Below, one piece after another: positions 8,721-15,455 of a stretch of 64,000 nt of DNA (position 1 is its first letter; every line of letters starts with the position of its first letter). This DNA is from Microtetraspora sp. NBRC 16547 (GTDB lineage: Bacteria > Actinomycetota > Actinomycetes > Streptosporangiales > Streptosporangiaceae). The notes below the pieces were generated by a model. The model was not told the DNA's origin and did not search any database. It saw only the letters and a list, made by a program, of their open reading frames with translations. The stretch is taken from positions 124,001 to 188,000 of the forward strand of contig NZ_BSSE01000008.1 of the NCBI RefSeq assembly GCF_030268965.1, in the 5' to 3' direction. Both the position numbers and the translations under genes were made by a program.

Positions 8721-8749
8721 CCGGGCCCGCCACAGGTAGGCGGGCCCGG
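8721..8749 (-). terminator. 11-bp stem hairpin just after the 8760-9131 gene
   Basis: CCGGGCCCGCC at 8721-8731 pairs with GGCGGGCCCGG at 8739-8749 around a 7-nt loop. It starts 11 bp past the stop codon of the minus-strand gene at 8760. It shares the GGGCCCGCC core with the 8651-8683 hairpin, so two tandem terminator-like structures close this gene pair. Confidence 0.6.
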
Positions 8750-8759
8750 CACACGGCCG

Positions 8760-9131
8760 TCAGACGATCAGGACGGGGCCAACCCCCATGAGTTCGACGA
8801 TCCGGGCGGCCACCGCCTCAGCCGGGGTGTCACGGGGCAGTGCTTTGGTGTGCAGTCCATCGGCGGTGCCCGTCCTGATTGTGATCGGGCGCTTCGGCGT
8901 CGTGCTGACCGTGATGCGGACGTGGTCCCCGGTGGCCTTGACGTCGTAGCCCTGATCGATGTGACGGCCGTGGATGTCATCGGTACGGACGTGGCCGTGG
9001 TTCGTGCGTTCGAACCCGTAGGCGCGCAGGGCGCGCAGGGCGCGCGTGTAAGCGGCAGTCAGCGGCATGAGGTCGCGGTAGGACGGCCATTCGAGAAGGC
9101 GGTCGTGGGCGATGTCGCTGACGACGTGCAC
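8760..9131 (-). CDS. Hypothetical protein, second gene of a small pair
   Basis: 123 aa from a GTG at 9131, 21 bp after the preceding minus-strand gene. It has a helical N-terminal half ('LMPLTAAYTRALRALRAYGFERT') and beta-rich C-terminal half with 'DVKATGDHVRITVSTTPKRPITIRTG'. I do not recognise a family. Two hairpins follow its stop codon. Position beside an integrative element suggests accessory function. Confidence 0.55.
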   Translation of the reverse strand: MHVVSDIAHDRLLEWPSYRDLMPLTAAYTRALRALRAYGFERTNHGHVRTDDIHGRHIDQGYDVKATGDHVRITVSTTPKRPITIRTGTADGLHTKALPRDTPAEAVAARIVELMGVGPVLIV

Positions 9132-9152
9132 GAGGTCCTGATCACTAACCGG

Positions 9153-9341
9153 TCAGCCGGATCGACGTTGGATGTCCCCGAGCTCGGCGAGCATGCCGTA
9201 CGAGACGATCTTCAGGAGCGTCCCGTCATCGGCGGCCGACGTGGGTCCGATCAGGATGTCGGTGCCGTCCCACATCAGCGTCCAGCCGGGTCCGTGATCA
9301 TTAAGTCCCCGCAAATGGGCCTCGGTCACCTCAATGCGCAT
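9153..9341 (-). CDS. Small hypothetical protein, first gene of a pair
   Basis: 62 aa from an ATG at 9341 with GGAAGG about 8 nt upstream; the frame is open to 9398 but without a better start. It begins 'MRIEVTEAHLRGLNDHGPGWTLMWDGTDILIG', a compact sequence with several aromatic residues. No known domain. It shares the strand with and lies 21 bp ahead of the 123-aa gene, so the two are probably co-transcribed. Confidence 0.55.
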   Translation of the reverse strand: MRIEVTEAHLRGLNDHGPGWTLMWDGTDILIGPTSAADDGTLLKIVSYGMLAELGDIQRRSG

Positions 9342-9660
9342 TGACTTCACCTTCCGCTTCCACGTTTCCCCTGAAACGGCGTCGGAGATTCCCGCCACGC
9401 CCTATTCACGCTCCGACGGAATAGCGAAGTCAAGCTGACGGGCCAACGCGTTTCATGACGCTTGTTGTTTCCCGAATCCGCTTCGCTAGGACGCCGATCC
9501 CATTGAAGTCAAGTCGGAGCGCGGCGTGCCTCCGAGTTGAATATCTCCTAGTCAGAGACGCTTTCAGTTAGGCAAGCCTCTCCAGTCGCGATAGTGACAA
9601 GAAATTTCGTGGTGCCGCTTGCGAGCCGCGCGAACCAGAGCAATAGTCGAGCTCCGCCGA
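9342..9660. other. Intergenic leader region upstream of the ICE regulator
   Basis: About 320 bp between divergent genes, slightly lower in GC than its surroundings (for example around 9540-9620). It probably holds promoters for the minus-strand pair and for the regulator at 9712. I could not identify -35/-10 boxes with confidence. Confidence 0.4.
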
Positions 9661-9690
9661 AATTCAACCGGCCTATACGCCGGTGAATTC
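9661..9690. promoter_or_regulatory. Imperfect palindrome in front of the ICE regulator gene
   Basis: AATTCAACCGGC (9661-9672) faces GCCGGTGAATT (9679-9689) across six bases. The arms are complementary except for one extra A. It ends just before the AAAGGAG ribosome binding site and 22 bp before the GTG start at 9712. This is a good candidate operator for the adjacent winged-helix protein, or a hairpin that modulates its translation. Confidence 0.45.
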
Positions 9691-9711
9691 AAGCCGGAAA
9701 GGAGCCTTACC

Positions 9712-10770
9712 GTGGCTGACAGGGATGCCGTTTTGATGGCTGGAGAAACCACCCCCGACACGCTGACGGACGGGGCGTCGAACGCCGCTGAATTCCCCTA
9801 CATCGCCGACGCGGCCGAAGACATGGGCCGGTCCTCCGACGGCCGCGTCGAGGCCGTATGGGGCGCGCTGATCGCCAACCCGGGCACATCCGCGACCCTG
9901 CTCGGGGCTGCGGTGGACATGAGCCGGACGGCCGCCGGGAAGATCCTCTCCGGCTTGGAGGCCGAGGGGCGCGCTGTGCGCACGCCGGGCAGTCACGACG
10001 GGCGCAAGCGCACGCCTGACATCTGGCACCCCGTCATTCCGGATATGGAGGAGACCGCTCCAGCCCCGGAATCTGTCGGCGATCAGAACATGAACCTCGA
10101 CGACGCAGACGCCGCCACGCCTGGCCCTGTGGAGATCGTTTCTGAGGACCTGCACACCGGCGATGAGGCCGATCAAGACGCATCAGCGGACCTTCACGAG
10201 GTCACCGGGCCGGAGGCTCTCACTTCGAGTGACTCCGAGGGTGCGGCCCTGCCGGTGGACGACGGGGCGGTCACGGACGCATGGGGTGATCAGGAGCCGG
10301 AGATCGGCGGCTCCGCACGCGATCACGGTCCGGAGACCGATACCCCGGAAATCGCCTCCGCGACCGCCGACCCCGCCTGGGAGCAGGCGCGGCGCGAGCT
10401 GATGAACCTCGCGGAGATGCTGCTCGGCACCGTGGAGGCGATGGACGGCGGCGACATCGCCGGAGCGCTGGGCCGTCTGGAACTCCTGCAGGCAGACGTG
10501 TCCCGTGTGCGCCGCGTCGCCCGAGCCGTCCTGACCGGCCCCAAGCGTGCCGTCGCCAGCTCAGACGCCGTGCCCGCACGGCCCGGCCAGCTCCGCGACC
10601 GGGTGCTTTCCCACCTGAAGGAGCACCCAGGCAAGGACTTCACTCCGTACGAGATCGGGCGAGTGCTCGGGAGCTCTTCCGGCGCCGTCGCCAACGCCCT
10701 CGACCGGCTGGTCTCCCTCGGTCAGGCCGAGCTGACCTGCGAGCGGCCCCGCCGGTTCGCCACCGCCTGA
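9712..10770 (+). CDS. Winged-helix DNA-binding protein with two wHTH-like regions
   Basis: 352 aa from a GTG at 9712 with AAAGGAG 9 nt upstream; the longer frame upstream runs through the palindrome and is unlikely. Residues ~45-105 look like a MarR/penicillinase-repressor type winged helix ('ALIANPGTSATLLGAAVDMSRTAAGKILSGLEAEGRAV'). The centre is very acidic (Asp/Glu-rich, ~110-225). The last ~65 residues form a second winged helix ('RVLSHLKEHPGKDFTPYEIGRVLGSSSGAVANALDRLVSLG'). It opens the plus-strand leading module of the ICE and probably controls its replication or transfer genes; that role is inferred from position and domain type. Confidence 0.65.
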   Translation: MADRDAVLMAGETTPDTLTDGASNAAEFPYIADAAEDMGRSSDGRVEAVWGALIANPGTSATLLGAAVDMSRTAAGKILSGLEAEGRAVRTPGSHDGRKRTPDIWHPVIPDMEETAPAPESVGDQNMNLDDADAATPGPVEIVSEDLHTGDEADQDASADLHEVTGPEALTSSDSEGAALPVDDGAVTDAWGDQEPEIGGSARDHGPETDTPEIASATADPAWEQARRELMNLAEMLLGTVEAMDGGDIAGALGRLELLQADVSRVRRVARAVLTGPKRAVASSDAVPARPGQLRDRVLSHLKEHPGKDFTPYEIGRVLGSSSGAVANALDRLVSLGQAELTCERPRRFATA

Positions 10771-10874
10771 CCCACTCTCGGGCAGGTCGTTCCGTACGGC
10801 CCGCATCCTGCAAAGCCACCACAGACGTCAGCGCCGCAAGGCCACATGCCTCAACCCTGAAGGAGGGACCCACC

Positions 10875-11879
10875 ATGGCCCATGAAATCGAGATCTTCAC
10901 GGACGGCTCCGCTGGAATTGCCGTCGCCGGACGGCCCGCCTGGCACCGGCTCGGCTATGTCGCTCCCGGCCAGATGACTGCCGAAGAGCTGCTCACCCGT
11001 GCCAACCTGGCGAGCTGGAACGTCCGCAAGGTGCCCGTCGGGCAGGTCACCGATCCGGACACCGGCCAGCCTGTAGCCGCCGATGAGGACTTCCTGGTTG
11101 TCCGTACCAACCCGGTCACCGGTGAACCGGAGCGGCTGGGCATGGTCGGCAAGGACTACAAGATCGTGCAAAACGAGGAGGTCGCCGACTTTCTGCAGAC
11201 ACTGGTCGACGAGTCCGGCGCGATCTTCGACACCGGTGGTTCGCTGAACGGCGGACGCCGAGTGTTCGTCACCATGAAGCTCCCCGAGCCGCTGATGGTG
11301 GGCGGCATCGACCGGGTCGACCTCTATCTCGCCGCGTTCTCCCGGCACGACGGCTGGGGGTCCTTCACCACCGTCGCGACCCCCGTCCGCGTGGTGTGCG
11401 CCAACACCGAACGCGCCGCACTGCGCAACCACGCCTCCATGTTCAAGGTCCGTCACACCGGCTATATCGCCGGACGGATCGCGGAGGCCCGTGAGGCACT
11501 CAAGCTGACTTGGCGGCATGGCCAGGCGTTCGCGGAGCAGGCCGAGCAGTTGCTCCGGGTCCCAATGGACGTCAAGGAGTTCCGCCAGTTCACCGGCACG
11601 CTGCTCCCGCTTGCCGGCGACGCCAAGGAACTGGCCCGGCGCAACCATGAGGCGGCGATCCGCGAACTGGAGTGGCTGTTCACCTCTGGCCCGACCAACG
11701 AGAACATCCGGGGCACTCGCTGGGCGGCGTACAACGCGGTCACCGAACGGCTCGACCACCGCAGCCCGGTGATCGGACGCCGGGAGGCGGGCGTCGTCCG
11801 GGCCGAGCGCGCCCTGCTCGACGACCACCCGCACAGCAAGATCAAGACGCGCGCGTTCGAACTGCTCACCACCGGCTGA
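10875..11879 (+). CDS. DUF932 family phage/plasmid-like protein
   Basis: 334 aa, ATG preceded by AAGGAGGG. The sequence has the marks of the DUF932 / phage-plasmid-like protein family: N-terminal 'PAWHRLGYV', then 'YKIVQNEEVADFLQTLVDESGAIFDTGGSLNGGRRVFVTMKLP', then 'TPVRVVCANTERAAL'. Members are common on actinomycete phages, plasmids and integrative elements. Their reaction is unknown; a role linked to element replication or DNA handling is often suggested. It is probably co-transcribed with the next two genes, ending at the hairpin at 12697. Confidence 0.85.
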   Translation: MAHEIEIFTDGSAGIAVAGRPAWHRLGYVAPGQMTAEELLTRANLASWNVRKVPVGQVTDPDTGQPVAADEDFLVVRTNPVTGEPERLGMVGKDYKIVQNEEVADFLQTLVDESGAIFDTGGSLNGGRRVFVTMKLPEPLMVGGIDRVDLYLAAFSRHDGWGSFTTVATPVRVVCANTERAALRNHASMFKVRHTGYIAGRIAEAREALKLTWRHGQAFAEQAEQLLRVPMDVKEFRQFTGTLLPLAGDAKELARRNHEAAIRELEWLFTSGPTNENIRGTRWAAYNAVTERLDHRSPVIGRREAGVVRAERALLDDHPHSKIKTRAFELLTTG

Positions 11880-11952
11880 GCCTGCCCGACCTCTACGGCC
11901 TGCCCCTCGGCGGGTGGGCCCCATTCCCATGCATCTCCAGGAGTGATCACCT

Positions 11953-12333
11953 GTGGAAACGTTGGAGTCCTTCGTCCGCCGGAACGCCCACACCACCCGA
12001 GGGCAATACGACACCGCTGCAACCGAACTGATCCGCCAGCTCGACCAGCTTCACCGGCCCACCTCAGACCGCTTGCACGACGCCGCGTACTTCCAGGCCC
12101 TCCATGTGTGGTGGGACATGGTGCTGATGCAGGTCGACAAGTACGACCTCGACATCGGGCAGGCCGTACGGCAGGTGCGTGCCTGGGCCACGCGCTACCT
12201 GACCTGCGTGCCGGGGCCGACCAAGCCGGGCACACTGTTCGACCATGCCCTCGCCCACACCGGCCGAGCGGCGGCACGTCGTTTCCTGGCTGCCACGGGT
12301 GACAAACACGACGGGGCAGCGACCCAGCGATGA
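11953..12333 (+). CDS. Hypothetical ICE protein
   Basis: 126 aa, GTG start with AGGAG ~9 nt upstream. All-helical sequence with two amphipathic stretches ('LESFVRRNAHTTRGQYDTAATELIRQLDQL' and 'YFQALHVWWDMVLMQVDKY'). No recognised domain. It overlaps the start of the following gene (ATGA), so the two are translationally coupled and probably act together. Confidence 0.65.
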   Translation: METLESFVRRNAHTTRGQYDTAATELIRQLDQLHRPTSDRLHDAAYFQALHVWWDMVLMQVDKYDLDIGQAVRQVRAWATRYLTCVPGPTKPGTLFDHALAHTGRAAARRFLAATGDKHDGAATQR

Positions 12334-12683
12334 TCGACGTAGAGACCTTCCGGCTGCTCGCGTGGACGTGGGACGTCTCCACTGCCAAGAAGTACGCGGC
12401 GGGACGCACCCCCAACGCGCAGCTCCAGCCCCGCAACTGGACCGCCCTGCTCGCGCTGGTCGTCATCGACGAGGCGCACGCCGAGACCGTCGATCTGGCC
12501 GAGCCGCTCATCGCCGTCCCCGCCTCCCTTGGCGGCGGTCCATTGGTGATCGACGGCTGGCACCGGATCCACAAAGCTCTCGCCATTGGCGTCGAGCGAC
12601 TCCCGGTGATCATGTTGACCAGGGAGGAGGAGTACGCCTGCCGCATCCATGGCGGCGAGAAGGGATACTGCAGAGTGCGCTGA
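12330..12683 (+). CDS. ParB/sulfiredoxin-fold-like hypothetical protein
   Basis: 117 aa, start overlapping the previous stop by four bases. The C-terminal half contains 'PLVIDGWHRIHKALAIGVERLPVIML', which resembles the G-x-H/R-x-R core of ParB/Srx-fold nuclease or NTPase domains ('xxDGxHRxxAAxxxGxxxIPVxxL'). ParB-like domains in mobile elements act in segregation, as nucleases or as regulators. The protein is too short for a full ParB and lacks an HTH, so the assignment is tentative. It is the last gene before a terminator hairpin. Confidence 0.5.
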   Translation: MIDVETFRLLAWTWDVSTAKKYAAGRTPNAQLQPRNWTALLALVVIDEAHAETVDLAEPLIAVPASLGGGPLVIDGWHRIHKALAIGVERLPVIMLTREEEYACRIHGGEKGYCRVR

Positions 12684-12696
12684 CATCGAGCTCGTC

Positions 12697-12720
12697 CGCC
12701 CGCCTCGCTGGGCGGGCGTT
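12697..12720. terminator. 8-bp stem hairpin between convergent genes
   Basis: CGCCCGCC (12697-12704) pairs with GGCGGGCG (12711-12718) around a 6-nt loop, followed by TT. It sits 13 bp after the stop of the 12330-12683 gene and 11 bp before the end of the convergent GIY-YIG gene, so it probably terminates both. Confidence 0.7.
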
Positions 12721-12730
12721 GCGCGATAGG

Positions 12731-13573
12731 TCATCCGTGCCCGTTGGCCCGGCGCTTCCTCACCTCGTCGCGCAGCGTGGATAGGGGCACCAGCCCATCG
12801 TCCGTCTCCACGTGCCAGAACTCCCATCCGTTCCACGAGCCCGCCTGGCACAGCTTTCCTGCAGCGTCGGAAAGCGACGTTGCCTCGGCGCCCTGGAGCC
12901 AGATGGCACCGTTAGCGTCGATCTCCGCATATCCGGGATAGATCGGGCTCTTGGAGACGATCCTCCCTCCTGCGATGATCAGGCCCTCGGTGATGAGGTC
13001 GACGATCCTTACCTTGCCGCCGAGGGTGGGCTTGCTCGGCAACACGACCTTCTTCTTCTGTGGAACGGCTGCGACCTCATGGCCGAGCACGTGGAGCAGG
13101 CTGACGATCGGCTCGATGCAGGTTTCCAGAATGACCTGCTCGTGGTGCGGAAGCGTCTCGTCGCTCGGTCGATTGCCGTTGTGCAGCCGTATGCGCGCGG
13201 AGTCATGGAGAAGGTCGTACAGCCGGCCTTCGAGCCAACCGGCCTGGGCCGAGTGGAAGCCGTACTCCGTGTCGCGCCGGATCAGCACGGCCCGATACCA
13301 GTGCTGCTTGCCTCGCAGATGTTCCAGCACTCGGGAACGGAGCTTGCCGGGCGAGGCCTTGCCGACGTACGCGCCCCAATGCCCCTCAGCGTCCGGCCGA
13401 TCGAGCAGCACGTATGCCCCCGGCACCTCCCACCCGTCACCCAGGGACCGGACGAGAGGCCGGTCGGCGACAGCCAGCCGCAACGCGGTGTGCTCGATGA
13501 CCACCTCAACGGGCCCGTGAGCGGGAAGCGGAACCAGGACCTTGAGCGGCAGGATCGCCCCGTCGTTCTTCAC
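12731..13573 (-). CDS. GIY-YIG nuclease-fold protein with C-terminal RAMA/DUF4357-like domain
   Basis: 280 aa from a GTG at 13573 with a strong GGAGGAGG 8 nt upstream; an ATG at 13606 lies in front of that site. Residues ~52-120 have the GIY-YIG layout: 'GAYVLL', 'GAYVGKAS', Arg ~79-81, His 85 and Glu ~115 in 'GWLEGRLYDLL'. The C-terminal ~95 residues ('VRIVDLITEGLIIAGGRI...DANGAIWLQG...SLSDAAGKL...NGWEFWHVE') match the RAMA/DUF4357 module found with restriction and modification enzymes. It probably recognises or cuts DNA, perhaps modified DNA. It lies at the end of the transfer operon and may be a cargo or defence gene of the ICE. Confidence 0.7.
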   Translation of the reverse strand: MKNDGAILPLKVLVPLPAHGPVEVVIEHTALRLAVADRPLVRSLGDGWEVPGAYVLLDRPDAEGHWGAYVGKASPGKLRSRVLEHLRGKQHWYRAVLIRRDTEYGFHSAQAGWLEGRLYDLLHDSARIRLHNGNRPSDETLPHHEQVILETCIEPIVSLLHVLGHEVAAVPQKKKVVLPSKPTLGGKVRIVDLITEGLIIAGGRIVSKSPIYPGYAEIDANGAIWLQGAEATSLSDAAGKLCQAGSWNGWEFWHVETDDGLVPLSTLRDEVRKRRANGHG

Positions 13574-13665
13574 CTCATTGCCCTCCTCCGGCCAAGAATC
13601 ACACATAGATCCTTTCGGAGGGTAGTCGCTTCATGTCGATCCGTCGTCACAAGACGAGCAGTTCC

Positions 13666-14595
13666 TCACGATCGGAGTGCCAGATCCGTTGGACGTGACA
13701 TCCCCGATGGGCGGGTGAAGCCGACCAGGTCCGCACGAGCGTACGGAGCGATCTTGACGATATCGCCGGTCTGAGGTGCGTGGATCATCTGGCCGTTGCC
13801 GAGCACGATGCCAACGTGTCCCGGGCCGTCGGATTCCATCCGGAAGAAGGCGAGGTCGCCCGGCTGCTCCTCTCCCCGTGGGATGCGCGCACCATGACGC
13901 CACTGGTCGTAGGTGACGCGCGGAATGGTGATTCCGGCGGCCTGGTAGGCGCGCATGGCCAGCCCGGAACAGTCGAACGCCCGAGGCCCTTCGGCTCCCC
14001 ACACGTACGGCTTGCCGAGCTGCGCCTGGGCATAGGCGATCACGGAGGCGGCCCGTTCCCCGGGGATGACGGCTGCACACGCGCCGATGAAGGCGTCGAC
14101 GACGCGCTGGGCGAGCGGTTCCCATCTCGCGTATTCCTCGGGGTACGCCGAGTGCTGTACAGCTTGCGCGGCGCGAGCCAGCGGAATGCGTTCCCATCCG
14201 GAAACAGCCGTGAGCCTTCGGTAGAAGCTGCGTGTGGCGTGCCGGGGATCAAGGATCTCCTCGCGACTGCCCCACCCTTGAGAGGGGCGTTGCTGGAACA
14301 ACCCGACGGAGTCCCGGTGGCCGTACGTGAGGTTCCGGAGCCTGGACTCCTGCATGCCAGTGGCAACAGCGATGACGGCCGCGCGGGCGGGTAGCTCAAG
14401 ATCGACGGCCACGTCGATGATGGTAGCGGCGTTGCCTACCTGTTCATCGTTCAGCTCCCTCATCCGCCCGGTCTCGCGCACTGGAACGGCGCACACGCCA
14501 GGCCCACCTGAACGGGTGAAGACATCGGCCACCACGGTGCTGAGCACGACGAGGAGCAGGAGGAGCGCAGCGGCGCCGGCCGCGGCGAGCCTCAC
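13666..14595 (-). CDS. NlpC/P60 peptidoglycan hydrolase (VirB1-like, last gene of transfer operon)
   Basis: 309 aa. Residues 1-24 form an uncleaved or cleavable hydrophobic N-terminus. Residues ~50-160 resemble a lytic-transglycosylase-like or phage-tail-lysozyme region ('ATGMQESRLRNLTYGHRDSVGLFQQRPSQGWG'). Residues ~165-300 form an NlpC/P60 endopeptidase with Cys ~208 in 'FDCSGL' and His ~259 in 'GHVGIVLG'. It should cut peptidoglycan cross-links in the wall, opening a path for the conjugation channel. Its start overlaps the stop of the previous gene by four bases. Confidence 0.88.
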   Translation of the reverse strand: MRLAAAGAAALLLLLVVLSTVVADVFTRSGGPGVCAVPVRETGRMRELNDEQVGNAATIIDVAVDLELPARAAVIAVATGMQESRLRNLTYGHRDSVGLFQQRPSQGWGSREEILDPRHATRSFYRRLTAVSGWERIPLARAAQAVQHSAYPEEYARWEPLAQRVVDAFIGACAAVIPGERAASVIAYAQAQLGKPYVWGAEGPRAFDCSGLAMRAYQAAGITIPRVTYDQWRHGARIPRGEEQPGDLAFFRMESDGPGHVGIVLGNGQMIHAPQTGDIVKIAPYARADLVGFTRPSGMSRPTDLALRS

Positions 14596-15455
14596 GACTC
14601 CTCGATCGCGCCTGCACGGTCCAGCCAGGCTCCCGGGAGCTGACTCAATCGCAGCCGAGGTCCGGTGGAGCCCACAGGGAGCCAGACAGGTCCGGCCGGG
14701 CCGTCACCGATGCTCGTCTGTACGGCTGTCGCGACTGGAACTTCGGGGGTGGTGAGCAGCTCGCGGAGGTGGACCTCACGACGATTGCCAGGCAGCCACA
14801 GCAGGACCGGTGTGGTGATGTTTGTGGCCTCGGCCAGGTTGGCGTAGTCGATGAGCTTGGCGGCGACCTTCCCCAGCTGCTCGCTGCCGGTGTCGTGCTC
14901 AAGGAAGAAGTCGACTTCCCGGCCGTCTTCCAGCCAGCGTCCGTACGCGTCGGGGTGGGCCAGGTCGCCCCACATCTGAGCACAGCGCCGTTCTGACCAC
15001 CATTCGCGTACGGCAGAGCCGCTGGAGCGACGGGCACAGGCATGAACGTCGGCGAAGAACTCATTCACCCCGACGAGATGGCCGAGCCGGGGTGAGAAAC
15101 AGATGCTGATCGCCATGTCAGGCCGGTAGCCGAGCTCGGCCACCGTTATACCGCGCCGCGATGCGAGTACGGCCGCTCCGGCGCGGCCGAGCACCCAGTG
15201 TCCTGGCGAGGAGCCCTGGGCGGTCCAGGGGCGGAACCGCGTCAGCGCACCGAGCTGGCGCAGGATGTGCAGGCGTCGCCGGGCGGTCTGCGGCTGAGTG
15301 AAGAAGATCTTCTGGATCTGGTGGGTGGTGAGCACCCGGTGCTCGTGAATGTGGTCCAGCAGTGCGTGGTCGCGAAGGGTGAGACGGGCGGCGAGCCGGG
15401 CGAGAGCGTCTGCGTCGAGGCGGGGCTGAGCCATCTGCGTACGGTTGCGGTTCAC
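14592..15455 (-). CDS. Replication-relaxation (Replic_Relax) family protein
   Basis: 287 aa. An N-terminal winged helix ('RDHALLDHIHEHRVLTTHQIQKIFF...RRRLHILRQLGALTRFRP') is followed by an alpha/beta domain with 'HLVGVNEFFADV', 'PDAYGRWLEDGREVDFFLEHDTGSE' and 'PVLLWLPGNRRE'. This is the replication-relaxation family carried by actinobacterial and firmicute conjugative elements. The conserved acidic residues in the second half recall a PD-(D/E)XK-like fold. It overlaps both neighbours by four bases in the transfer operon. No conventional relaxase is visible in the element, so this protein is the best candidate for oriT processing. Confidence 0.8.
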   Translation of the reverse strand: MNRNRTQMAQPRLDADALARLAARLTLRDHALLDHIHEHRVLTTHQIQKIFFTQPQTARRRLHILRQLGALTRFRPWTAQGSSPGHWVLGRAGAAVLASRRGITVAELGYRPDMAISICFSPRLGHLVGVNEFFADVHACARRSSGSAVREWWSERRCAQMWGDLAHPDAYGRWLEDGREVDFFLEHDTGSEQLGKVAAKLIDYANLAEATNITTPVLLWLPGNRREVHLRELLTTPEVPVATAVQTSIGDGPAGPVWLPVGSTGPRLRLSQLPGAWLDRAGAIEES

